Of a stretch of DNA of 6,492 nt, positions 1 through 4,901 are shown one piece after another (position 1 is the stretch's first letter; each line of letters begins with the position of its first letter). A program made the position numbers and the translations under genes. The notes below the pieces were generated by a model. The model saw only the letters and a list, made by a program, of their open reading frames with translations, had not been told where the DNA came from and searched no databases. The DNA lies in the NCBI GenBank assembly GCA_023137655.1, contig JAGLOT010000036.1:1-6492 (forward strand), in the 5' to 3' direction. This DNA comes from Nanobdellota archaeon (GTDB lineage: Archaea; Nanobdellota; Nanobdellia; Woesearchaeales; BS150m-G63).

Positions 1-2
1 TA

Positions 3-332
3 ATTAGTTCTGCAAATGAGTCAATTATTTTAATTGATAATTATGTAGATTATAATACATTAACACTATTTACTGAAAGAAATGAAAAAGTGATTGTTGA
101 TATTTATACTAAAAAAATAACTAGGAAATTAAAATTAGATTTAAATAAACTTAATAAACAATATTCTCAAATAAATGTTAAAGAATTTGACAAATCACAC
201 GATAGATTCTTAATAATTGATAAAGTAGTTTATCATTTTGGTGCATCATTAAAAGATTTAGGAAAGAAATGGTTTGCTTTTTCTAAATTAGATTTAGATT
301 GTTTAGATTTATTGAAAAATATTAAACTTTAG
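3..332 (+). CDS. 3' fragment of an ORF6N/PLD-like domain protein (5' end outside window)
   Basis: The reading frame is open from position 3 to the TAG at 330-332, giving 109 visible residues. The GTG at 90 is therefore unlikely to be the start, and the gene begins upstream of the window. The fragment reads IILIDNYVD near its start, then a VDIYTKK strand, then SHDRFLIID (histidine codon 198-200), then YHFGASLKDLGKKWFAFSKLD. This matches my memory of the C-terminal phospholipase-D-like domain found behind ORF6N (KilA-N/antirepressor-type) DNA-binding domains in phage-derived and host proteins. The HDRFLIID segment sits where PLD enzymes have HxK, with Arg in place of Lys, so catalytic activity is uncertain. 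The defining N-terminal domain is not in the window, so the full architecture is inferred. If correct, the gene may derive from a mobile element or act in defence. Confidence 0.75.
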   Translation: MSSANESIILIDNYVDYNTLTLFTERNEKVIVDIYTKKITRKLKLDLNKLNKQYSQINVKEFDKSHDRFLIIDKVVYHFGASLKDLGKKWFAFSKLDLDCLDLLKNIKL

Positions 333-378
333 TTTTACAATAATTAAAATAAACTGTTTTATATTTGTAAAACAAATA

Positions 379-386
379 TTTATAAA
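379..386 (+). promoter_or_regulatory. TATA box for the beta-CASP nuclease gene
   Basis: The sequence TTTATAAA is a near-ideal archaeal TATA element. It lies about 38 nt before the ATG at 421, which would place the transcript start near 405-410, just ahead of the ribosome binding site. The 88-nt gap after the preceding gene supports an independent promoter. Confidence 0.6.
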
Positions 387-409
387 CTATCTGACGCTAG
401 TCTATTTAA

Positions 410-417
410 GAGGTGAT
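410..417 (+). promoter_or_regulatory. Strong Shine-Dalgarno site
   Basis: GAGGTGAT is complementary over eight bases to an AUCACCUC 16S rRNA 3' tail and ends 3 nt before the ATG at 421. It fixes the start of the beta-CASP nuclease gene and is the strongest ribosome binding site in the window. Confidence 0.75.
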
Positions 418-420
418 TAA

Positions 421-1827
421 ATGAGAATAACATTCTGTGGTGCAGCTAAAATAGTTACTGGTTCTTGCCATTTTATTGAAGCTAATAATCAAAAAATACT
501 TGTAGATTGTGGTATGTTTCAGGGTAGAAAAGAAATTACAAGAATGAACTATATGCCATTCCCATTTAATCCAGAAGAAATAGATATCTTATTTGTTACC
601 CATGCTCACATAGATCATACTGGTCTTATTCCTAAGTTAGTTAAAGAAGGTTTTAAAGGACAAATTTATGCAACAAGTGCAACTGTGGATTTAACAAAAG
701 CTCTCCTTTTAGATAGTGGAGGAATCCATGAAATGGAGATTAGAAATGAGAATAGAAGAAGATTAAGGGTGGGACTACCCACTAGAAAGCCTTTATATAC
801 TAAGGATGATGCAATAGCGACCTATTCTTTATTTCATAGAATGGATTATGAAAAAAAGTATAAAATCAATGAATTTATTGAAGTAAGATATAGGGATGCA
901 GGACATATTCTTGGCAGTTCGATAATTGAAATGTGGATAAAAGAACCACTTGTTAAAAAATCCCCATTTAATAAAGAAATGAGAAAGATTGTTTTCTCCG
1001 GAGATTTAGGCCAATGGGATGTTCCAATTGTAAAGGATCCTGAAACCATAGATGAGGCAGATTATGTTTTAGTTGAATCTACCTATGGTAATAGAATACA
1101 TGAAGATAAACACATAAGGGATGATAAGTTACTTGAAATTTGTAAGGAAACTTATAATCGTGGTGGAAAAGTTATGATCCCCACATTTGCTGTTGAAAGA
1201 ACTCAAGAATTATTATATGTATTTAAGCAATTATTGCATACAAATAAATTTCCAGGTGATATGAAAATATTCCTTGATAGCCCTTTAGCAATTAAAGTTA
1301 CTGAAATTTTTAAATTACATAAAGAGTGCTATGATTATGATGCATTATTCAAAAATACAGACCCATTTAGATTTAAGAATTTAGAATATACTAAGGAAGT
1401 AAGAGATTCTGTAAGGATTAATAATTATAGTAAACCTTGTGTAATCATGGCAGGTAGTGGAATGTGCACTGCAGGTAGGATTAGACATCATATTAAACAT
1501 AATATTTGGGATGCAAAAAATACCCTTTTATTTGTAGGATATCAAGCAGATTGTACACTTGGTAAATATTTACTATCAGGGGAAACATCTGTTAAAATGA
1601 TGGGTATTCAATTAGCTGTTGAAGCAAAAATAGAAAAGATTGATGGTTTTTCAGCTCATGCAGATAAAAATGAATTATTAAGATGGATGGAAAGTTTTGA
1701 AGTAAGACCAAAGAAAGTTTTTATAGTTCATGGGGAAGAAGAATCCCAAATTGCATTTAAGAAAGTTCTACAGAAAAAAGGTTTTAACTGTGTGATTCCC
1801 AGCATTGAAGATTCTTTTGAGATTTAA
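421..1827 (+). CDS. MBL-fold beta-CASP ribonuclease (YSH1/CPSF-like, COG1236 type)
   Basis: This 468-residue protein is predicted to be a zinc-dependent ribonuclease of the metallo-beta-lactamase/beta-CASP superfamily, acting in RNA 3'-end processing or decay. All signature motifs are visible: HAHIDH at 61-66 (motif 2), DAGHILGSS with His162 (motif 3), FSGDLG with Asp195 (motif 4), ESTYG with Glu219 (motif A), FSAHAD with His413 (motif B) and VHGE with His437 (motif C). The beta-CASP insert spans about 220-400, and the RNA-specificity part follows. The N-terminus starts directly in the MBL fold (MRITFCGAAKIVTGS), so the KH domains that mark aCPSF1 are absent. The length and opening resemble the stand-alone TTHA0252-type enzymes seen in bacteria and some archaea, and aCPSF2 is an alternative assignment. 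The start is fixed by a strong ribosome binding site. Activity is likely because every metal ligand is kept, but endo- versus exonuclease mode cannot be read from sequence. Confidence 0.93.
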   Translation: MRITFCGAAKIVTGSCHFIEANNQKILVDCGMFQGRKEITRMNYMPFPFNPEEIDILFVTHAHIDHTGLIPKLVKEGFKGQIYATSATVDLTKALLLDSGGIHEMEIRNENRRRLRVGLPTRKPLYTKDDAIATYSLFHRMDYEKKYKINEFIEVRYRDAGHILGSSIIEMWIKEPLVKKSPFNKEMRKIVFSGDLGQWDVPIVKDPETIDEADYVLVESTYGNRIHEDKHIRDDKLLEICKETYNRGGKVMIPTFAVERTQELLYVFKQLLHTNKFPGDMKIFLDSPLAIKVTEIFKLHKECYDYDALFKNTDPFRFKNLEYTKEVRDSVRINNYSKPCVIMAGSGMCTAGRIRHHIKHNIWDAKNTLLFVGYQADCTLGKYLLSGETSVKMMGIQLAVEAKIEKIDGFSAHADKNELLRWMESFEVRPKKVFIVHGEEESQIAFKKVLQKKGFNCVIPSIEDSFEI

Positions 1828-1864
1828 TTAGTCTAGTATAGCTTTTTGCTTATTAAGGGATAAT

Positions 1865-1872
1865 TTTATATA
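1865..1872 (+). promoter_or_regulatory. Candidate TATA box for the 1922 gene
   Basis: TTTATATA lies in the 94-nt gap after the nuclease gene. A start about 26 nt downstream would fall near 1894-1898 and leave a leader of roughly 25 nt. The surrounding DNA is AT-rich, so the match is only moderately informative. A TTTTT run at 1843-1847 just upstream could end the preceding transcript. Confidence 0.4.
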
Positions 1873-1921
1873 TTAGATACTTGTTTTAGTATATTAACGC
1901 CAGTAAAAGAGAGATAGCTAT

Positions 1922-2335
1922 ATGGTTATATTATACGACAGGTTCAACTTACCAGAAGATGTTTATGAAGTAATCTTCGCTACTAAACAGCAAGCTATTG
2001 TTGGCAAACTTCTAATTAATTATTTAAAAGAAAATGAAGGCGAAATAACTAAAACAGAAATGTCTTTCTTTGCAACATCATTACATGAAGGGGAATATTT
2101 TACAGATGGTAAAGTTGTTGGTATAAATGCTAAAAAGGTTAAATTTAGTTATAATAAAAGACAGTTCTATGATAGGATATTAACGCCTATGAAAAGTATG
2201 GGTTTAATCACTTATGATCTTTATAAGAAAACATACAAGTTAAGTGAATGTTTTAATAAGGAACTTATTAGAATAGGTTTATTATGGCTTAGGGAATTAA
2301 GAAAGCCAGCACTTAATCTTAAAATCAAGAAATGA
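1922..2335 (+). CDS. Uncharacterised protein, probable winged-helix-like
   Basis: I do not recognise a named family for this 137-residue protein. It is soluble, with no signal peptide or membrane segment. Residues 20-38 look like a helix (ATKQQAIVGKLLINYLKEN), followed by a short loop and a second helix around 43-54. Residues 78-111 (from YNKRQFYDRILTPMKSMGLI to the ECF) have the pattern of a recognition helix plus beta-wing, typical of winged helix-turn-helix proteins. The C-terminus is basic (RELRKPALNLKIKK). A DNA- or RNA-binding role is inference from this pattern only. Upstream there is only a weak purine-rich GAGAGA stretch about 8 nt before the ATG, and no better in-frame start is visible. 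It ends in TGA. The gap from the nuclease gene contains a candidate promoter, so co-transcription is not assured. Confidence 0.8.
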   Translation: MVILYDRFNLPEDVYEVIFATKQQAIVGKLLINYLKENEGEITKTEMSFFATSLHEGEYFTDGKVVGINAKKVKFSYNKRQFYDRILTPMKSMGLITYDLYKKTYKLSECFNKELIRIGLLWLRELRKPALNLKIKK

Positions 2336-2441
2336 AATTAGTTTTATTTGAGGGTTAATATAATATTCAATAATTATTATAATTTTTCTATATGGGATAA
2401 AATATTTAAATTATGATTAGGATAGATAGGAATAAAAATTA
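2336..2441. terminator. Convergent intergenic region with T-tracts for both genes
   Basis: This 106-nt AT-rich gap separates two convergent genes. For the + strand, T-rich runs occur at 2342-2349 (TTTTATTT) and 2383-2387 (TTTTT). For the - strand, the A-run at 2434-2438 gives TTTTT just past the histone stop. Archaeal transcription commonly ends at such T-tracts. No convincing hairpin or RNA gene is seen. Confidence 0.35.
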
Positions 2442-2657
2442 TTAATATTTGTGGGCGAGTTTAATATCACTACCCTTTACTGTTTTTCTGCCTGAATGAT
2501 GTGCTATTTTAATTGCCCTTTCACTTAACTTTTCAGCGTATTCTGTTAGAATTTCAGATAACTCATTTATTGCTGTAGCACTAACTCTTTCAGCTCCGGA
2601 ATTACTCATAATTCGTCCAATTGGTGCTCTGGGCAATATTTCTCCTTTTCTTGGCAT
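2442..2657 (-). CDS. Archaeal histone (HMf-like, single histone fold)
   Basis: This 71-residue protein is an archaeal histone that dimerises and wraps DNA into hypernucleosome-like fibres. It aligns through its whole fold with methanogen HMfB: APIGRI at 11-16, GAERVS at 21-26, the long central helix at about 27-54, and the L2 DNA-binding loop GRKTVK at 56-61 followed by Asp64. His54 and Asp64 correspond to the HMfB residues (His49, Asp59) used in dimer-dimer contacts, so multimer assembly is plausible. Compared with HMfB (69 residues), the N-terminus is about five residues longer and includes a basic PRK, while the C-terminus stops several residues earlier, after LAHKY. The ATG is preceded by AAGAGGT six nt upstream. 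The gene is divergent from the EndoQ-like gene and convergent with the gene ending at 2335. Confidence 0.97.
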   Translation of the reverse strand: MPRKGEILPRAPIGRIMSNSGAERVSATAINELSEILTEYAEKLSERAIKIAHHSGRKTVKGSDIKLAHKY

Positions 2658-2663
2658 TTTGAA

Positions 2664-2670
2664 ACCTCTT
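2664..2670 (-). promoter_or_regulatory. Shine-Dalgarno site of the histone gene
   Basis: Read on the minus strand, AAGAGGT lies six nt before the histone ATG, an ideal spacing that supports the chosen start. Confidence 0.65.
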
Positions 2671-2691
2671 AATTATTATAAATGGATTTAG

Positions 2692-2701
2692 GGTTTAAAT
2701 A
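2692..2701 (-). promoter_or_regulatory. Candidate TATA box of the histone gene
   Basis: On the minus strand, CTATTTAAAC is centred near 2697. A start 25-26 nt downstream would fall near 2671, just ahead of the ribosome binding site, giving a very short leader. A second TATA-like stretch (TTTATAA at 2676-2682) is too close to the gene to be used for a transcript containing the ribosome binding site. Confidence 0.4.
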
Positions 2702-2772
2702 GGTTTGTTTTTAGTAAATTAAAGTAGATTATTTAGAAATTGGTTTAATTATACTTCTGTAAGAAATAAAAA

Positions 2773-2787
2773 GTTATAAGTATAAAT
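2773..2787 (+). promoter_or_regulatory. TATA region of the EndoQ-like gene; probable leaderless transcript
   Basis: The stretch GTTATAAGTATAAAT ends 19 nt before the ATG at 2807. With the TATA centre near 2783, the expected start is at or within a few bases of the ATG. No Shine-Dalgarno sequence exists between them (TTTATTTTAAACA). This fits a leaderless mRNA, which is common in archaea. Confidence 0.45.
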
Positions 2788-2806
2788 CACTAGTTTATTT
2801 TAAACA

Positions 2807-3325
2807 ATGAAAATAATCGCAGATTTGCATATACATGGAAGATATAGTAGGGCTACTTCTAAAAAATTAGATATTGAAAGTTTAGAGAAATATGCCAGAA
2901 TAAAAGGAATAGATTTAATGGGTACCGGGGACTTTACACATCCAGAATGGATACAAGAGTTGAGAAAAGAATTAACAGAAAATGGTTCTGGAATTCTAAA
3001 AACTAAAACAGGTTTTAATTTTATTTTACAAACAGAAGTTTCTTTGATTTATACCCAAGCAGAAAAGGGAAGAAGGGTGCATATTATTTTACTAGCACCT
3101 AATTTTGAAACTGTAGATAAAATTACTAATTATTTTAAAAGTAAAGGAAGAGTTGATTACGATGGAAGGCCAATCTTTAAAATTAGTTGCATTCAAATTG
3201 TTAAAGATATGAGATTAATTTCTAAAAAGATTGAAATTATTCCTGCACATATTTGGACCCCATGGTTTGGTTTGCTTGGAAGTAAATCTGGTTTTGATTC
3301 GGTTGAAGAAGCATTTGGTGATTAA
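2807..3325 (+). CDS. Endonuclease Q-like protein, N-terminal part (PHP domain), ended by an internal TAA
   Basis: These 172 residues are the first part of an EndoQ-family (TIGR00375) protein. EndoQ nicks DNA 5' of deaminated bases such as uracil and hypoxanthine and of abasic sites; it is known from Thermococcales, some other archaea and some bacteria. PHP metal-binding residues are visible: DLHIH (His8, His10), TGDFTHP (Asp42, His45), TEVS (Glu77), RRVHIILL (His92) and PAHIWTPWFG (His148). The family normally continues without a break to about 400-425 residues, but here the frame meets TAA right after VEEAFGD. The fragment lacks the last PHP ligand pair (Asp-x-His) and the zinc-binding region, so on its own it should be inactive. 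The next codons in the same frame continue the family sequence, so this is best read as one gene with a nonsense codon, whether by true mutation, recoding or sequence error. Confidence 0.85.
   Translation: MKIIADLHIHGRYSRATSKKLDIESLEKYARIKGIDLMGTGDFTHPEWIQELRKELTENGSGILKTKTGFNFILQTEVSLIYTQAEKGRRVHIILLAPNFETVDKITNYFKSKGRVDYDGRPIFKISCIQIVKDMRLISKKIEIIPAHIWTPWFGLLGSKSGFDSVEEAFGD
3323..3325 (+). other. In-frame TAA interrupting the EndoQ-like gene
   Basis: The codons run GGT GAT TAA GCA CAA TAT, with no frame change on either side: 2807 and the downstream coding region are both in frame 2 (mod 3). The full reading frame would be 401 residues with this stop as codon 173. Three other genes in the window end in TAA (nuclease, histone, repeat protein), as do the small gene at 4546 and this gene itself, so general reassignment of TAA is not supported. 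Confidence 0.95.
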
Positions 3326-3343
3326 GCACAATATATTCATGCA

Positions 3344-4012
3344 TTGGAAACTGGTTTAAGTTCTGACCCTGAAATGAATTGGAGGCTGTCTAGTTTAGAT
3401 AGGTATACATTAGTTAGTAATTCAGATTTACATAGCTTCTGGCCCTGGAGAATCGGCAGGGAAGCTAATATTTTTAATTTGACAGAATTGAGCTATGATG
3501 AACTTATTAATGCTATTAAAAATAAGAAAGTTAGCACTATAGAAGTTGACCCTGGATATGGTAAATATCACTTTGATGGGCACAGAAATTGTAAGGTTAG
3601 TATGAGCCCTGAAGAAACTAAAAAGAATAATAATTTATGTCCTGTTTGTGGAAAACCATTAGTGATTGGAGTTTTGAATAGGGTAGAAGAATTGGCAGAT
3701 AGGCCAAAGGGATTTATTCCAGAAAATGCTCAGAAATTTTTTAAATTAATGCCCTTATCTGAAATAATTTCAATGGTTAAAGGTTGGAAATTTTCTACTA
3801 AGAAAAATATTAATGAATATTATAGAATTGTTAGTGGAGGGAGAACAGAATATTACATTCTTCTGAATGCAAGTGAGGAAGAGTTACTTGCCTTGACTGA
3901 AAAGGACATAGTTGAAAACATTCTGAAGAATCGGAAAGGAGATATAGAAGTTAAGCCAGGTTATGATGGTGAGTATGGCATTCCTGTTTATGGAAATGTT
4001 AAGGAAAAATAA
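3344..4012 (+). CDS. Endonuclease Q-like protein, C-terminal part (last PHP motif plus zinc-binding region)
   Basis: This segment continues the preceding gene in the same frame after the TAA. The family-like sequence already resumes at 3326 (AQYIHALETGLSSDP), and the TTG at 3344 is merely the first possible start, with no ribosome binding site at proper spacing. In numbering of the undivided 401-residue frame, NSDLHS (Asp207, His209) supplies the final PHP metal ligands. HFDGHRNC (His255, His259, Cys262) and CPVCGKPL (Cys278, Cys281) form a zinc-binding module, and VEELADRP follows, a hallmark of the family. The C-terminal 100 residues are lysine- and glutamate-rich with no known motif. Codon use and base composition match the first part, and there is no second stop or frameshift, so any inactivation would be recent. 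If the gene is dead, this part is a pseudogene remnant; if the stop is read through, it is the second half of the enzyme. Confidence 0.75.
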   Translation: METGLSSDPEMNWRLSSLDRYTLVSNSDLHSFWPWRIGREANIFNLTELSYDELINAIKNKKVSTIEVDPGYGKYHFDGHRNCKVSMSPEETKKNNNLCPVCGKPLVIGVLNRVEELADRPKGFIPENAQKFFKLMPLSEIISMVKGWKFSTKKNINEYYRIVSGGRTEYYILLNASEEELLALTEKDIVENILKNRKGDIEVKPGYDGEYGIPVYGNVKEK

Positions 4013-4050
4013 ATTTAGAAAGTAATTAAGTTAAAAATAATTAAGTTCAT
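4013..4050. repeat. Short convergent gap with a 10-bp direct repeat
   Basis: TAATTAAGTT occurs at 4023-4032 and again at 4038-4047, separated by AAAAA. On the minus strand the spacer becomes TTTTT, which could serve as terminator for the gene ending at 4051. The repeat is AT-rich and may be chance. Confidence 0.3.
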
Positions 4051-4524
4051 CTAATTTTGTTTAGTTTTGCCTTCATATTCCCAGTGAGCTTCTTTAAGAT
4101 CAATTCGTGCAATTAATTCAAATTCTTCAGGTTTTAATTCAGGTAATATTTCAGTAATCACCCTTGCAACCCCTTTATTAATCATAGTATAATTTATATT
4201 TAATGGATTAATTTCTTCTGACCTTAATCTTGCTAACCCTTTACTAATCATATTATAAAGTCTACTCAATTTACCAATTTTTGTTGCTTCATATAAATTT
4301 TCTCCTTTTTCATTATCTAAAGACATTAACCCAATTGAATTTGAAGGTTCATTATATTTAACACAATCCCTCCTATTATCTTTATTAAGATTTTTATTAA
4401 AACGGGCAGTATAATAAAGATTCATAAATTTAGTTAATTCAGCTATATCTTCTTCTGTAGTTCCATCTTTAAAGGTTATAGATAAATAGCAATCTTGAAC
4501 TTTGTCTGAAATTTCATCTATCAT
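4051..4524 (-). CDS. Uncharacterised small protein with internal 22-residue repeat
   Basis: I do not recognise this 157-residue protein. It has no signal peptide or membrane segment and appears cytosolic. Near its start, DCYLSITF (residues 11-18) looks like a beta strand followed by a helix at about 24-38. The middle (41-75) is polar and asparagine-rich. Residues 90-99 (YNMISKGLAR) and 112-121 (YTMINKGVAR) repeat each other at a 22-residue offset, and the DNA copies are 87% identical over 30 nt, so the duplication looks recent or conserved. ITEILPELKPE at 123-133 resembles IGEINPELRPE in the neighbouring 86-residue protein, and the opening strands match too, suggesting distant paralogy. It starts 21 nt after that gene's stop with no Shine-Dalgarno site, so translation may be coupled to it. 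It ends in TAG. Confidence 0.8.
   Translation of the reverse strand: MIDEISDKVQDCYLSITFKDGTTEEDIAELTKFMNLYYTARFNKNLNKDNRRDCVKYNEPSNSIGLMSLDNEKGENLYEATKIGKLSRLYNMISKGLARLRSEEINPLNINYTMINKGVARVITEILPELKPEEFELIARIDLKEAHWEYEGKTKQN
4163..4258 (-). repeat. Internal direct repeat, 66-bp offset
   Basis: The 30-nt segment at 4229-4258 and the segment at 4163-4192 match at 26 of 30 positions and are offset by exactly 66 bp (22 codons). They encode the paired MISKGLAR and MINKGVAR motifs of the 157-residue protein. Similarity fades in the rest of the 66-bp unit. Confidence 0.8.
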
Positions 4525-4545
4525 TTTAGTAAATTTATTTTATTT

Positions 4546-4806
4546 TTAATCAAGTTTTCCTGTAATAGTATCATTTATGAAATCTAATTTTTTTAATCCA
4601 TCACTTAATTCTTGTGCCTTTTCTTTAGAATTAAGAACTATACCTTCCTGAAATTCAGGTCTTAATTCTGGATTAATTTCTCCAATGGTTAATGGTTGAC
4701 CTAGAAAACTTAAATGATCTTTATAGCTTTCAATTATTCGTGTTATAACTTCTAAGTTATTTTTAAAGTTATTGTTATAACTTATTGCAACATAATAATC
4801 TGTCAT
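4546..4806 (-). CDS. Uncharacterised small protein, likely paralogue of its downstream neighbour
   Basis: This 86-residue protein matches no family I can name. The visible pattern is a strand at 4-10 (YYVAISY), a helix at 18-33 (LEVITRIIESYKD and onward), the motif IGEINPELRPE at 41-51, a strand at 55-58 (GIVL), a helix at 61-74 and a final strand. This looks like a compact alpha/beta fold, perhaps ferredoxin-like, but that is inference. DYYVAISY and the PEL-basic-PE motif are mirrored in the 157-residue protein encoded 21 nt downstream, so the two probably share ancestry and may interact. The protein is acidic and has no signal peptide. A GGGGA stretch 9 nt before the ATG may serve as a weak ribosome binding site. 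It has its own TATA-like element and a terminator-like hairpin behind the preceding gene, so it probably begins a two-gene operon. Confidence 0.8.
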   Translation of the reverse strand: MTDYYVAISYNNNFKNNLEVITRIIESYKDHLSFLGQPLTIGEINPELRPEFQEGIVLNSKEKAQELSDGLKKLDFINDTITGKLD

Positions 4807-4812
4807 TTTAAT

Positions 4813-4826
4813 AAATCCCCAATTAA
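4813..4826 (-). promoter_or_regulatory. TTAATTGGGGA leader motif of the two-gene unit
   Basis: On the minus strand, TTAATTGGGGATTT lies 6 nt before the ATG at 4806. Nearly the same sequence precedes the repeat-protein gene at 6455-6468. The G-run could act as a weak Shine-Dalgarno site by G-U pairing, or as a shared regulatory element. Confidence 0.4.
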
Positions 4827-4842
4827 TTATTTTTAATTAATT

Positions 4843-4852
4843 AAATATAAAA
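4843..4852 (-). promoter_or_regulatory. Candidate TATA box of the two-gene unit
   Basis: The minus strand reads TTTTATATTT here. A start about 26 nt downstream would fall near 4822, so the transcript would begin at the AATTGGGG leader motif. The whole gap is AT-rich, which weakens the match. Confidence 0.4.
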
Positions 4853-4872
4853 TTATAAAAAATATAAATTAT

Positions 4873-4901
4873 AAAAAAGTTTGGATGTTAGTAAATCCAA
4901 A
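4873..4901 (-). terminator. Hairpin plus T-tract at the end of the repeat-protein gene
   Basis: TTTGGAT (4895-4901 on the minus strand) pairs perfectly with ATCCAAA (4880-4886) over seven base pairs with an 8-nt loop that contains the TAA stop codon. On the minus strand the stem is followed, after one C, by six Ts (4878-4873). This looks like an intrinsic terminator, though the stem is short and AT-rich. It would separate the repeat-protein transcript from the two small genes downstream. Confidence 0.5.

Noticed and set aside
90..332. An 80-residue gene starting at GTG 90
   Set aside because: The frame stays open to position 3, and the upstream residues (IILIDNYVD) belong to the same conserved domain, so the GTG is internal.
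333..372. Inverted repeat TTTTACAA/TTGTAAAA after the first gene as a terminator
   Set aside because: The 8-bp arms are separated by 24 nt, are AT-rich and lack a following T-tract, so a stable hairpin is unlikely.
846..1049. Minus-strand reading frame of 67 residues
   Set aside because: It lies wholly inside the beta-CASP nuclease gene, opposite intact catalytic motifs, and has no ribosome binding site or recognisable motif.
2658..2806. Search for a small RNA or tRNA in the divergent gap
   Set aside because: Only AT-rich promoter-like sequence is seen, with no cloverleaf or GC-rich structured segment.
3323..3325. Recoding of the stop as selenocysteine or pyrrolysine
   Set aside because: Those use TGA and TAG respectively; this codon is TAA, and no recoding structure is evident.
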